A stretch of 64,000 nucleotides of DNA from an uncultured Alphaproteobacteria bacterium (GTDB lineage Bacteria; Pseudomonadota; Alphaproteobacteria; Rs-D84), in contig CATLAX010000002.1 of the NCBI GenBank assembly GCA_949878575.1, positions 253,378 through 317,377 on the forward strand. Direction: 5' to 3'. A program made the translations under genes and the position numbers. Shown piece after piece: positions 18,752-28,025 of this stretch. The notes below the pieces were generated by a model that searched no databases, was not told the DNA's origin, and saw only the letters and a program-made list of their open reading frames with translations. Positions within the stretch are counted from its first letter, which is position 1, and every line of letters begins with the position of its first letter.

Positions 18752-18807
18752 GCCCGCCCGGGAATTTCATCCCCGGGCGGGCGGCGGCGGGCCGCGGAAA
18801 GCCGCGG
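18752..18807 (-). promoter_or_regulatory. rplL-rpoB intergenic attenuator hairpins
   Basis: In RNA order: CCGCGG/CCGCGG (18792-18807, loop CTTT) and a perfect 11-bp stem GCCCGCCCGGG/CCCGGGCGGGC (18752-18782, 9-nt loop). A partial terminator or RNase III site between rplL and rpoB is the usual way to lower rpoBC expression relative to ribosomal proteins; here it is inference. Confidence 0.55.
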
Positions 18808-18844
18808 TCATTTTTTACAAGAACCGTACGGTTCCGGGATTGAA

Positions 18845-19210
18845 CTATTTCAGTTCAACCTTTGCACCGGCACCTTCCAGCGTCGCCTTCAGCTTTTCAG
18901 CTTCGTCTTTGGCAACCGCTTCTTTTACGGTCTTCGGCGCACCTTCAACCAGGGCTTTTGCTTCGCCCAGGCCCAGGCCCGTGATGTCTTTCACAGCCTT
19001 GATGACGGCCAGCTTGTTCGCGCCGACTTCGGCCAGAACAACATCAAATTCCGTCTTTTCTTCAGCGGCGGCTGCGGCCGGGCCTGCTGCTACTGCAACA
19101 GCGGCGGCAGCGGAAACGCCCCACGCTTCTTCCAACGCTTTGGACAGCTCAACCGCTTCCATAACGCTTAATTTTGACAATTCTTCAACTAACTTCTGAA
19201 TGTCTGCCAT
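18845..19210 (-). CDS. rplL: 50S ribosomal protein L7/L12
   Basis: 121 residues. N-terminal dimerisation domain ([20 protein letters not shown]), Ala-rich hinge, and C-terminal factor-binding domain ([40 protein letters not shown]). Normal length. Confidence 0.98.
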   Translation of the reverse strand: MADIQKLVEELSKLSVMEAVELSKALEEAWGVSAAAAVAVAAGPAAAAAEEKTEFDVVLAEVGANKLAVIKAVKDITGLGLGEAKALVEGAPKTVKEAVAKDEAEKLKATLEGAGAKVELK

Positions 19211-19257
19211 TTTTTGCTCCTTATCGGTAAATCAGAATGTCGCCATCCTGAGATTTA

Positions 19258-19737
19258 TTATTGTTCTTTCTTTCCATACTCTGCGGAAACACGTGCCAAA
19301 CGCGCACCCGGTTCCACCAGGATGCGGGCGATTGTACCGCGAATTTCCAACAGGGAAGGAAGCTTGGATAATTGCATAACGTCGTCCGTGCTAAGCACGT
19401 CTGCATCCATTTTACCACCGACGATTGTTAAGTTGGGGTGGGATTCGGCAAATTTCGCCAGAACCTTTGTCACCGCCAACGCATCCGTCGCGATTGCAAC
19501 CGCGGTCGGACGCTGCATCAGTGCAGATACAGGTTCAAAGTCGGTGTCTTTCAACGCCAACTTCATCAAACGGTTTTTCACGACCTTAAACATGGAAACC
19601 AGCGGACGCAGTTCATTGCGCAGCTCTTCCATTTCCTTTACAGTCACGCCGTGATTTTCAACCACGAAAATGCCGTTTGCATCTTTCAAGGACGATTGCA
19701 ACGCTGAAATCAGATCTGATTTTTCTTCGCGTTTCAT
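19258..19737 (-). CDS. rplJ: 50S ribosomal protein L10
   Basis: 159 residues (MKREEKSDLISALQSSLKDA...), with the L10 block GTIARILVEPGARLARV at its end. Preceded by a structured leader that probably binds L10-(L12)4. Confidence 0.97.
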   Translation of the reverse strand: MKREEKSDLISALQSSLKDANGIFVVENHGVTVKEMEELRNELRPLVSMFKVVKNRLMKLALKDTDFEPVSALMQRPTAVAIATDALAVTKVLAKFAESHPNLTIVGGKMDADVLSTDDVMQLSKLPSLLEIRGTIARILVEPGARLARVSAEYGKKEQ

Positions 19738-19740
19738 ATA

Positions 19741-19860
19741 TTCTATCCTTACTTCATCTGTTTTGTTAAACTTTCCAGCCAGGTTTCCCCGGTTGGGGCT
19801 GTTCCCATCGGGATTTTTATCCCGAATGGGGCTTTTTCCTGCCCCAAAGAATTTTTTCTT
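19741..19860 (-). promoter_or_regulatory. L10 leader (autoregulatory mRNA structure)
   Basis: The rplJ 5' region can form TGGGGC/GCCCCA (19827-19846, A-rich loop) and CCCAT(T)CGGGAT/ATCCCGATGGG (19804-19830). The two share bases and are therefore alternatives. Position and base composition match the L10 leader family that represses rplJL translation when L10-L12 is in excess. Assignment from context and structure, not a covariance search. Confidence 0.65.
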
Positions 19861-19924
19861 TGTCTATGACGGCTTTGTGTTTTAAGCGTTTCCGCGCCAT
19901 CAGTCTTGGACAGAAATCCACATT

Positions 19925-19952
19925 GCCATCGGCGCGCATGCGCGCCGATGGC
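19925..19952 (-). other. 28-nt perfect palindrome after rplA
   Basis: Arms GCCATCGGCGCGCA/TGCGCGCCGATGGC, six bases beyond the rplA stop and with no T-run; probably an mRNA 3'-protecting or processing hairpin between rplA and rplJ. Confidence 0.55.
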
Positions 19953-19957
19953 GTTTA

Positions 19958-20632
19958 TTATTTTGCATCCACCTTCAGGCCCGGACCCTGGGTTGTCGCA
20001 ATTGATATGCCCAGAATGTACTGCCCCTTAGACGATGCAGGTTTTACCTTCTTTAACTGTTCTATCAGCGCCATGGCGTTTTCAACCAGTTTTTCGGTCG
20101 GGAACGACATTTTACCGATACCGGCGTGAATAATGCCCTTCTTTTCGGCACGATATTCAATCTGGCCCGCCTTTGCAACCTTAACCGCATCGGCAACATT
20201 GTTTGTAACCGTACCCAGTTTCGGATTCGGCATCAAACCCTTTGGCCCCAAAATACGTGCAACCTTTGACATTTTCGGCATCATGTCCGGTGTTGCGATA
20301 ACACGGTCAAAATTGATTTCGCCGGCGGCAACTTTCTCAATCAGCTCTTCCCCGCCGACAACATCGGCACCAGCCTTTTTCGCCTCGTCCTGAGAGTTGA
20401 TTGTAAACACCGCAACGCGAACCTTTTTGCCCGTGCCGTTCGGCAGCGACAGCATTCCACGGATATTCTGATCCGCTTTTGTCACGTCAATACCCAAACG
20501 TACGGCTATTTCCAGACTTTCGTCAAACTTTTTGGATGTAAAGCCGCGCAGCGCCTCAATCGCATCCGCCAACGGATACAGCTTGTCCTTGTCCAGCACG
20601 GTCCATGTCTGTTGTCTTTTAGTAGCTTTCAT
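19958..20632 (-). CDS. rplA: 50S ribosomal protein L1
   Basis: 224 residues. GTGKKVRVAVF, ATPDMMPKMSKVARILGPKGLMPNPK and the KKGIIHAGIGK block are the L1 signature. Starts 3 bp after rplK. Confidence 0.97.
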   Translation of the reverse strand: MKATKRQQTWTVLDKDKLYPLADAIEALRGFTSKKFDESLEIAVRLGIDVTKADQNIRGMLSLPNGTGKKVRVAVFTINSQDEAKKAGADVVGGEELIEKVAAGEINFDRVIATPDMMPKMSKVARILGPKGLMPNPKLGTVTNNVADAVKVAKAGQIEYRAEKKGIIHAGIGKMSFPTEKLVENAMALIEQLKKVKPASSKGQYILGISIATTQGPGLKVDAK

Positions 20633-20635
20633 GTC

Positions 20636-21067
20636 TTATTCCTCCACCTTTACGCCCATGGAACGGCACTGACCCGCAACGATATTCATCGCAGATTCAA
20701 TGGTAGAGCAATTTAAGTCCGGCATTTTAGCCTCTGCAATTTCCTTGATTTGAGCCTTGGAAATTGTGCCGACAAAATCACGGCCCGGTTTGTGGGAGCC
20801 GATTTTCAGCTTTAACGCCTTTTTGATATAGTACGACACCGGCGGCAGTTTCATGATAAATTCAAAGCTGCGGTCGGTATAGACGGTGATTATGCACGGA
20901 ATCGGCATACCCGGTTCCTTGTCAGACGTCTTGTCGTTAAACTGTTTGCAGAATTCGGCGATGTTAACACCCGCCGCACCCAGCGCCGGCCCAATCGGAG
21001 GCGCAGGATTTGCCTGTTTCGCAGGGACGACCAGTTTGACCAATCCCTTAACTTCTTTCTTTGCCAT
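20636..21067 (-). CDS. rplK: 50S ribosomal protein L11
   Basis: 143 residues; the proline-rich N-terminus ([18 protein letters not shown]) and the C-terminal RNA-binding part ([28 protein letters not shown]) are typical. Confidence 0.97.
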   Translation of the reverse strand: MAKKEVKGLVKLVVPAKQANPAPPIGPALGAAGVNIAEFCKQFNDKTSDKEPGMPIPCIITVYTDRSFEFIMKLPPVSYYIKKALKLKIGSHKPGRDFVGTISKAQIKEIAEAKMPDLNCSTIESAMNIVAGQCRSMGVKVEE

Positions 21068-21171
21068 TTTTCACTCCATTTTTTTTGGTTAGTGTCGTGG
21101 TACGATGTGGCGCATCTACCACCGGATTTTTAGCGAAGTTATTTCCGCAAAAACCCAAAAACTTTTTGCGG

Positions 21172-21705
21172 TTAAACCCGCTCTACCTGTTCAAATTCCA
21201 GTTCAACGCTGGTCTCGCGGCCGAACACCAGAATTGTCACCGTCATTTTCTGTTTTACATTGTCAACCTCTGACGCGACGCCGTTGAATCCCGCAAACGG
21301 TCCGTCTATCACATGAACCTCTTGTCCGACCTCATACTCAACATCATCCATGACAACAGCGCCCTCCTCCACCTGCTTTTGCAGACGGCGCGCCTCTTCC
21401 TCGCTAACGGCGATGGGCTTGTTTTTCGCGCCCAAAAACATCACAACCTGCGGCATCAAGCGAACCAAGGAAAACGTTTCATTGTTCATAACCATTTGAA
21501 CAACGATATAACCCGGAAAGAATTTTCTTTCCGCCTTTACACGTTTGCCGCCCTTGATCTCCGTCACCTCACGCGTGGGGACCAAAATTTCCCCGAAATA
21601 CGCGTTCAAGCGACGCTTATCAATCTGTTCACGCAGACCGCGGGCAACCTTGTCCTCGCACCCGGTATGAACGTTTACGACAAACCACTGCATATTGTCA
21701 TCCAT
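21172..21705 (-). CDS. nusG: Transcription termination/antitermination factor NusG
   Basis: 177 residues. NGN domain (WFVVNVHTGCEDKVARGL, FFPGYIVVQM) and C-terminal KOW domain (GQEVHVIDGPFAGFNGVASEVD). ATG 21705 has a GGGGG upstream; ATG 21693 is an alternative. Confidence 0.97.
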   Translation of the reverse strand: MDDNMQWFVVNVHTGCEDKVARGLREQIDKRRLNAYFGEILVPTREVTEIKGGKRVKAERKFFPGYIVVQMVMNNETFSLVRLMPQVVMFLGAKNKPIAVSEEEARRLQKQVEEGAVVMDDVEYEVGQEVHVIDGPFAGFNGVASEVDNVKQKMTVTILVFGRETSVELEFEQVERV

Positions 21706-21725
21706 CTTCTTTGCCCCCTGACGCT

Positions 21726-21905
21726 TTAGAAAATCCAGCCAACAATTTTGTTCAGCACACTGTCAACTATAAAAAAGAACAACGCAGCCAAACCGGAAAA
21801 CACCAGAATCATGATCGTTGCACGAATTACGCTGTCACGCGACGGCCACACTATCTTGAACCATTCACTACGAATTGACTTAATATATTCCAGTATTTTT
21901 TTCAT
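21726..21905 (-). CDS. secE: Preprotein translocase subunit SecE
   Basis: 59 residues from ATG 21905 (MKKILEYIKSIRSEWFKIVWPSRD), a single C-terminal membrane helix (IMILVFSGLAALFFFIVDSV). The KIVWPSR block is the SecE hallmark. The longer in-frame ATG (21944) would reach into the tRNA-Trp spacer. Confidence 0.95.
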   Translation of the reverse strand: MKKILEYIKSIRSEWFKIVWPSRDSVIRATIMILVFSGLAALFFFIVDSVLNKIVGWIF

Positions 21906-21969
21906 AAACAATCCCGTTTTAATCCGCCCGACACAAACATACAACCCCGACTTTTCCGGGACTTTTTAG

Positions 21970-22043
21970 TGGCAGGGGCAGAAGGAATCGAACCCTCATC
22001 CGCGGTTTTGGAGACCGATATTCTACCGTTGAACTATGCCCCT
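21970..22043 (-). tRNA. tRNA-Trp (CCA)
   Basis: AGGGGCA acceptor, GTTC D-arm region, anticodon loop CTCCAAA (anticodon CCA), T-arm GGTTCGATTCC, and encoded CCA. It precedes secE-nusG as in most proteobacteria. Confidence 0.97.
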
Positions 22044-22301
22044 GTCCGTACCTGTTTGCCGCAGTTTGTGCCAACATAGTCTGCGTTAGAATACCACACG
22101 CATACGGAAAATCAAGCGGAAATATTATAAGACTTTCTTTGTTCCCGCGCAAGCAAAAAAGCATACACAAAACAATATTTTGCATTCAAACAGACTTTTT
22201 TGGTACCACAAATTTCACAATCAGGGCAATTTTTTCTTTTTTTACTTGCAGGCCAGCTCTTTTTTTGTCTACAATCAAGCATTATATAAGAGGGAGAACA
22301 A

Positions 22302-22967
22302 TTGCCAACGCGTGTTGAACCACCGGTTTTGCTGTCAAGATTGATGATGTTCGTTTTTGCAAGCGCACTGGTCGTGCTGGGTGTACTGGGCGTGACACTG
22401 TGGCAGATGTTCCCGCTAAACCGTCCCCAGGTGTTTTTTTTAACCACACAGGTAAAACCGGATATGGAGGTGCGGCTGTATTCCATGCCGCCAGATGAAA
22501 AGTACATAGAGGCCTACAAAACATCGTTTATCAAGGAATACGTCAAGGCGCGCAATGAAATCACCAACAAGACCAGCGAAATGCGCCGCAAATGGGCCAA
22601 CAGCCAGGACGGCGTCGTAAACATGTGGTCAACCCCGGATGTTTACAACGGGTTTACGAAAACAGCAATGTGGAACGCACTGATGTATTCCGATGCGATA
22701 ATTGACATGACATGCACTGTGGAATTCCCGCCGCGACCGGTTACGGCACGCCGCAAAGACGGTCTGACATATACTGTGAATTTTAACTATTTATGCACAA
22801 ATAGTAATGGACAGACCAGCCGAAAAGAGTATACAATCATTGTAGAACTGGAAAAGGAAGATAATAAGGTCATTGAATGGAGCGATCGCCTGAACAACCC
22901 GCTGGGGATTCATGTAAAAAGATATGAAATTGAAACCGGCGACGGCGACCCGCTGAATTTTGAATAA
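22302..22967 (+). CDS. dotI: Type IVB secretion protein DotI/IcmL
   Basis: 221 residues starting at TTG 22302 (SD AGGGAG, 6 bp spacing). One N-terminal membrane helix (MMFVFASALVVLGVLGVTLW) and a VirB8-like periplasmic domain (ALMYSDAIIDMTCTVEFPPRP...). It is the inner-membrane component of the Dot/Icm core. Followed by dotH and dotG, the conserved icmL-icmK-icmE order. Confidence 0.85.
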   Translation: MPTRVEPPVLLSRLMMFVFASALVVLGVLGVTLWQMFPLNRPQVFFLTTQVKPDMEVRLYSMPPDEKYIEAYKTSFIKEYVKARNEITNKTSEMRRKWANSQDGVVNMWSTPDVYNGFTKTAMWNALMYSDAIIDMTCTVEFPPRPVTARRKDGLTYTVNFNYLCTNSNGQTSRKEYTIIVELEKEDNKVIEWSDRLNNPLGIHVKRYEIETGDGDPLNFE

Positions 22968-23018
22968 CACGGGTGCGTATGCACAACAGACACGGCACAG
23001 CGAAAGGGAAGGAACGCA

Positions 23019-24563
23019 ATGAAGTTCGCAAGCGCAATAAAGTTAAACATATCCGTATTCTGCCTGGGGGCGGTATGCTTTGCTGGTACGCCGGCCATGG
23101 CCGCACAAACCGCATGGAACAATCCGAATGCAAACATGACCGCGGGCAGTACTAAACCCGGATACGCCCAGTTGCCTTGGTCCGCTGGCACTGTTTTGCC
23201 CGTAAAATTGCGCAGTGGCATGGCCACAATGATAACCCTGCCGGCGGGCGAACAGATTGCGGATGTGGTTGTCGGAAACAACGCCATGTTTAAAATTGAA
23301 GCGGCCCAGGGCGGCGCCACAATGTTTATCAGCCCCGCGGACGGCACACAGGGCGGCGACACAAACATGATTGTGCAGGGAAAATCCGGAAACACATATC
23401 TGTTTTATCTGCGCGCGGAACCGGCAAATTCCGGTGAAATAACATATTCCCAGGTGGACATCGTTTTGGACGGGAACGCGACCCTGCCCGTTGCATCGGG
23501 CACGGCCGCCGCAACATCGGGCAGCATGAATTCAATATTCGCAAAAAAATCCAACACATCCAATACCGTCGGTGTTGACGGTGAAGACTATGGATGGATT
23601 AAGTCAATGAAGATTGACCCGTCGGAATTCCGCTTTGATTTGGATATTTTTGTTCCAAACCCGGACGACTATGTAATCGCGCCGGAACGCGTATGGCGCG
23701 ACAGAATATTTACATACATTGACTTTGGCGACAAGGTTATATCCATGACGCAGCGTCCGGTTGTATCGCTGTTGGTAGAAGGTGGCGAGTCGCCGGTCGG
23801 ATTCCGCACGGATGGCGAAGACGGCCGTCTGTTGATTGTAGAGGCGGTCGGTGACATGATTCTGCGCAGCGGTCAGCGTATCGTATGCATTAAAAAGCGT
23901 GAAAAGCCGTTCCTGATTGCGGACACGGCGTCGGTCATGGCACTGGCAGAGGCGAACGTGGCGCAATCCATGATGTCGGGCCAGTCGCTAAACAACATAA
24001 CATACCAGATGGATGTCAACGCAATGAACATGGCCGGAACAAATTACACCGGCACCCCGGTATACGTCGGCCAGGGCGCAAACGCCATGACCGGGGCCGG
24101 CACGTATATGCCGATGGGGTACGGCCAGAACGCATACGGCCAGGCGGCGCTGGCGGGCGGCGCAGTCGCGACCAGCGGCGGCGTCACCATGATGCCGACG
24201 GAACGCGTCACCGCGGGCAGCTATCTGCCGCAATCAAACATTCCGCTGATTACCAGCAACCAAAGCGGGGTCGCGGTTGAATTAAAATCGGACACATCTG
24301 TAAAGGCGCTGGATGATTACTGGACGGGCCTGCTGGCCAAATTCAGCGGTGAAGACGGCCAGGGTCTGCTGACACCATACAAAGACATGGTGTTCTTTGC
24401 GGTTGACGAACAGGGTGTCGGCGATTTGGGTGCGGGTGCGGCAACGGCGCGCTTGTATCGTCTGCGCATCGGGCCGATGGTGGACATTGACACGGCGCAA
24501 AAACTGTGCGACCAACTGTTAAAGTTCAGCGGTGCCAGCTGCAGCGTGGTAAGAATACAATAA
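23019..24563 (+). CDS. dotH: Type IVB secretion protein DotH/IcmK
   Basis: 514 residues with a signal peptide (VFCLGAVCFAGTPAMAAQ). RVWRDRIFTYIDFGDKVISM and the surrounding VirB9-like beta-strand region identify the outer-membrane core component. It is longer than Legionella DotH owing to a Gly/Ala/Met-rich segment (about residues 300-400) and a C-terminal SPOR-like stretch (LYRLRIGPMVDIDTAQKLCDQLL), which might bind peptidoglycan. Confidence 0.85.
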   Translation: MKFASAIKLNISVFCLGAVCFAGTPAMAAQTAWNNPNANMTAGSTKPGYAQLPWSAGTVLPVKLRSGMATMITLPAGEQIADVVVGNNAMFKIEAAQGGATMFISPADGTQGGDTNMIVQGKSGNTYLFYLRAEPANSGEITYSQVDIVLDGNATLPVASGTAAATSGSMNSIFAKKSNTSNTVGVDGEDYGWIKSMKIDPSEFRFDLDIFVPNPDDYVIAPERVWRDRIFTYIDFGDKVISMTQRPVVSLLVEGGESPVGFRTDGEDGRLLIVEAVGDMILRSGQRIVCIKKREKPFLIADTASVMALAEANVAQSMMSGQSLNNITYQMDVNAMNMAGTNYTGTPVYVGQGANAMTGAGTYMPMGYGQNAYGQAALAGGAVATSGGVTMMPTERVTAGSYLPQSNIPLITSNQSGVAVELKSDTSVKALDDYWTGLLAKFSGEDGQGLLTPYKDMVFFAVDEQGVGDLGAGAATARLYRLRIGPMVDIDTAQKLCDQLLKFSGASCSVVRIQ

Positions 24564-24588
24564 GCCCATACACAAACGCGGATAATTC

Positions 24589-26952
24589 ATGAGCAAAATA
24601 AAACAGCAATTTTCAGACCTGCGAAAAACAACGCCAAAACACGTGCAATGGCTGTTGATGGCGGCGGCGTTTGTTGTTGTGATTATTTTGCTAACCCTGC
24701 TTATCAGCGGCTGGCGCAAGGCGACCGATGATTTGAAAACGCCGGACGATGTTTCACGCCAACTGTTTGTAAATCCGTCGGAAACCATAGACTGGTCAAA
24801 CACGCCGGTGGGCGAAACCAAAGAGACGGAATATATCATCACGGCCAGTGCGCCCGTAAAAATATTAAAAATCACCATCAATAAAGATATTGCGGGCTTG
24901 GACATGGCAGATCAATGCACCCTGCAACAGATGAGTATTGACGAGGCCAATGGTTGCAAAATATCCGTAACATATAACCCCGAAGCGGCCGCGGCACCGG
25001 AAAAAGTGATAATGACCATTGAATGGCGCGGCGTCCGCGAACCGGACAAGCTTAGCGAAAAAACAAAGATAGCGCTTGTTGTCGGCGCAAAAGGAGAGCT
25101 TAAAACCACGCCCGCCCCACAGCCGACACCATTGCCAGAGCCAGAACCTGTTGCGGTTCCGGAACCGTTTATAGAACCGGAGCCTGTTGTTGAACCGGAA
25201 CCTGAGCCTGTAACAATCAAAGACGAAATCCGCCAGGATATAGAAACAATCGCCCCGGCCGAGATATTTACACCGGCACCGGCGCCCGCCCCCGCACAGG
25301 ATGCAGCCGCCGCCCAAACACAGTCAGAGGCGTGTTCTGATTTCGCATTTCCGGGTTATAACGCATCCGGACGGCAAATCGGATGGATAAAACCGGAACG
25401 CGGCGCGTACTATTTTCATCCGTTTTCTGATAAAAACTGCGACACCCCGACCGGTGTGTATAATCCGGACAATGGAATTATCACGGATATAAAGGACGCA
25501 TCAAAAAAGATAGGGACAGATGCGGAACATATCGGATATTCCGCCGTTGCGGATGGCGCCTTGCCAAAACTGGCGCCGGCGCCAAACGCCAAATCAGCCG
25601 CCGCAACCGTGGCAGACGCGGCCCCAGCGGGCGGCATGGCAACCGTTGCGTTAAAGGCAAGCCAATTAGATGTACAATATCAATCAAACGGAACACATGT
25701 TGTAAACTCTGCCCCGTACGACCGCAGCTTTATATTACGCCAGTACAAACCCATACCGGCAACAATCGTTTCCGATATTCGCGCAGATGTAAAGGCACTG
25801 GCGGCAAACACAATTCCGGTTCGTGCAACCGTTGACCGTAATGTTTATGCCGACAACGGCCGCACGGTTATAATCCCAACCGGAACACTGTTGATGGGAT
25901 ATGTAACGGGCGACCTGCCGGGGCCATACACATCAATCGGACGAATGGAAATAAAATGGTACCAGTTTATTTTGCCAAACGGTGTTGAATTTAATTTTGC
26001 AGATAAAAGCCAAGACCCGTTTTCCGGCGACGCCCAGGGACGCGTCGGCGTACCCGGCCGCGGCAGTACGGATTATATGGAACAGTTTGTAATGCCGCTG
26101 TTAACGGCGATTGTGCCGGCGGCTGTAAACATGATTGCACCTGTTGCGGATAAATTTGTAAATCAAATAGATTTGGACAATAACACTGTTGTGCAAAGCG
26201 GTACCGTACGTTCATCAGAACTGGCAAAAAATGAAATCATAACCGCATGGAACCAGGTTGCGCAAAAATTAATCGTTGACATGATGGACAATACAACACC
26301 ACCGTTTTCAATTGCGGCCGGAACACGTATCACCGTATATTCACCGGTGGACTTACAATTAACCTGTGGCGATCCGGAATCAAATCCCGGTAAAAAATGC
26401 GCAATTACACAATATAGCACCGCGCCACGTCGCGACCAAAAAAGTGACGCCGTTCCAAATTATAACGACGGGTCATGGGTTGGCCAGGTGCGCTCGTTTA
26501 ACTGGAGCAAATATTGCGAAGGATATGGAAATGGCAAATTAAGCGATATACAAACCCAGGCGGTTTACGATGCTGGTTTGGATTACAGTTCTGTTCTGTT
26601 TTATTGCCAATCCAACCAGTATAAAGCCATTAACAATGCAAAACAGGAGGCTCTGTTCCAGAATCAGCAATCCGCAACAAACACCAACAGTGTGGCCAGT
26701 ACGGGCGGCGTCGGCACCCAGAAATACAATGAAAACGTTCTGGGGTTAAAGTATGACGAGGATACCGGCGCAATACAAAACCCGTTCCAAAGCCTGCCAA
26801 AAGAAGAGGCACCGGCAACAATCACATGCGAGGATGGTACAAACCCAGATGCAAACGGATGCTGTACAGGTGAAGTATACACAGATATGGGCGAACAGGG
26901 ATTCAACTGTTGTCCGGAAACCGGGGGAGACTGTTTCCCGCCGATACTTTGA
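24589..26952 (+). CDS. dotG: Type IVB secretion protein DotG/IcmE
   Basis: 787 residues. N-terminal membrane helix (LLMAAAFVVVIILLTLL), a Pro/Glu/Val repeat-rich middle (residues about 180-230), and a VirB10/TrbI domain (IPVRATVDRNVYADNGRTVIIPTG-type strand, PAAVNMIAPVADKF hydrophobic helix). DotG spans both membranes and forms the channel core. Odd feature: a Cys-rich tail (CEDGTNPDANGCCTGE...NCCPETGGDC) not found in the Legionella protein as I know it. The rest of the secretion system is outside the window. Confidence 0.88.
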   Translation: MSKIKQQFSDLRKTTPKHVQWLLMAAAFVVVIILLTLLISGWRKATDDLKTPDDVSRQLFVNPSETIDWSNTPVGETKETEYIITASAPVKILKITINKDIAGLDMADQCTLQQMSIDEANGCKISVTYNPEAAAAPEKVIMTIEWRGVREPDKLSEKTKIALVVGAKGELKTTPAPQPTPLPEPEPVAVPEPFIEPEPVVEPEPEPVTIKDEIRQDIETIAPAEIFTPAPAPAPAQDAAAAQTQSEACSDFAFPGYNASGRQIGWIKPERGAYYFHPFSDKNCDTPTGVYNPDNGIITDIKDASKKIGTDAEHIGYSAVADGALPKLAPAPNAKSAAATVADAAPAGGMATVALKASQLDVQYQSNGTHVVNSAPYDRSFILRQYKPIPATIVSDIRADVKALAANTIPVRATVDRNVYADNGRTVIIPTGTLLMGYVTGDLPGPYTSIGRMEIKWYQFILPNGVEFNFADKSQDPFSGDAQGRVGVPGRGSTDYMEQFVMPLLTAIVPAAVNMIAPVADKFVNQIDLDNNTVVQSGTVRSSELAKNEIITAWNQVAQKLIVDMMDNTTPPFSIAAGTRITVYSPVDLQLTCGDPESNPGKKCAITQYSTAPRRDQKSDAVPNYNDGSWVGQVRSFNWSKYCEGYGNGKLSDIQTQAVYDAGLDYSSVLFYCQSNQYKAINNAKQEALFQNQQSATNTNSVASTGGVGTQKYNENVLGLKYDEDTGAIQNPFQSLPKEEAPATITCEDGTNPDANGCCTGEVYTDMGEQGFNCCPETGGDCFPPIL

Positions 26953-26953
26953 C

Positions 26954-26985
26954 AAATCCCCGCACGGCGGGGATTTAAATTTTAA
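26954..26985 (+). terminator. dotG terminator
   Basis: AAATCCCCGC/GCGGGGATTT, loop ACG, followed by AAATTTT. Confidence 0.85.
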
Positions 26986-27098
26986 CAAACGTAACAATAT
27001 GACAAACATACGACAGGATTAACATGACATTTTTTAAACGTGATTTTTCGCGTGCCACATGGCGCGCTTTTTTTTATGTGATGCACCCGACATAAAAA

Positions 27099-27226
27099 GA
27101 ATCGGTTCTGTCGTATTTTTGCGATTCGTTCGCAACGGCTTAAAAACGCAAAACGAATCAGAAATCCGATTCGCAGTTCAACCATCGGTTGTAATAATTT
27201 ACAGGATTCTATTCTTAGTCTATATA
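27099..27226 (+). promoter_or_regulatory. GANTC-rich promoter region of gene 27266
   Basis: Five GANTC sites in 111 bp: 27099, 27123, 27155, 27168 and 27205. A candidate promoter TTTACA (27198-27203), 17-bp spacer, TATATA (27221-27226) carries the last site in its spacer, as does the promoter at 6976. CcrM-dependent regulation is inference. Confidence 0.55.
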
Positions 27227-27265
27227 TCAAAGACAACCTCGTCATATTACTTAAGGAGGAAACAT

Positions 27266-27616
27266 ATGACATACCAAACAGCCCAGAACATCATCAATGC
27301 GGAAAAATTTCAGAATGCGGAACAATTGTGGTTTTGGTTTTTATATTCCAAATCAGTGCGCGGCGAATTTTGCCGTGTCACGCCAGCCAATCAGTCACGG
27401 CGCGCATGCGAATTGCTGGATGTTGAAACATTGATTACAAAGCTGTATTTGTCGGGCCGGCTAAGCACGCAGCAGCTGGCCGTGATGAAACAGTTCGGCG
27501 ACCGGCGCCGCGCCCCGCATCAGCATATCTGGACGGAAAACAAGGCGGCCGCACTGTGGCGCGACGCAATGGCGACACTGCAGACGGCGGCAAAGGAACG
27601 TGGCTGGATTGAATAA
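27266..27616 (+). CDS. Hypothetical protein downstream of dotG
   Basis: 116 residues from ATG 27266, with a strong SD (AAGGAGG, 5 bp upstream). Helical, no signal or membrane segment (MTYQTAQNIINAEKFQNAEQLWFWF...). VETLITKLYLSGRLSTQQLAVMKQFG looks like a helical DNA-binding segment but I do not recognise a family. Its GANTC-rich promoter suggests cell-cycle-timed expression. Confidence 0.65.
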   Translation: MTYQTAQNIINAEKFQNAEQLWFWFLYSKSVRGEFCRVTPANQSRRACELLDVETLITKLYLSGRLSTQQLAVMKQFGDRRRAPHQHIWTENKAAALWRDAMATLQTAAKERGWIE

Positions 27617-27659
27617 ATAAAATTTTGACAAACAAAAAAATAAAAAACAGGTATCGCTT

Positions 27660-27998
27660 ATGATTATTATCGCATTCTCTGACAAAACATCAAAAATTTT
27701 ACCGCGCATGGTATGCAGAAAATTCCGACACTGCGCCCCGATTGTGCCTGCCGCACACGGCCGTATGACAATGTACCAGTTTACATCACCTGGGCATGTT
27801 TCAAAAATAGATCTTTGCATGCGGGACATCAGACTGCTGGCCCGGAACGGCTGGTGCTTTGTTTATATTCCGTGTGACGCCGCCCCGAATTTTGACGCGC
27901 ATGCGTACAGCTGTGTGGCATTAAGCAAGCAGGCCCTGCGACTGCACAGGCCGCTGATACAGACACCGGACGGGTTGTACAAACATCTAAACAAATAA
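27660..27998 (+). CDS. Hypothetical protein
   Basis: 112 residues from ATG 27660, 43 bp after the preceding gene; SD weak (CAGG). MIIIAFSDKTSKILPRMVCRKFRHCAPIV has no convincing signal peptide; several Cys and His are present (CRKFRHC, CMRD, CFVYIPC) but no known metal motif. Function unknown. Co-transcription with 27266 is likely. Confidence 0.6.
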   Translation: MIIIAFSDKTSKILPRMVCRKFRHCAPIVPAAHGRMTMYQFTSPGHVSKIDLCMRDIRLLARNGWCFVYIPCDAAPNFDAHAYSCVALSKQALRLHRPLIQTPDGLYKHLNK

Positions 27999-27999
27999 C

Positions 28000-28025
28000 A
28001 AACGCCCCCGCGGGGGCGTTTATTT
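28000..28025. terminator. Bidirectional terminator
   Basis: AAACGCCCCC/GGGGGCGTTT with loop GC, between convergent gene 27660 and yidC, A/T-runs on both sides. Confidence 0.85.
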
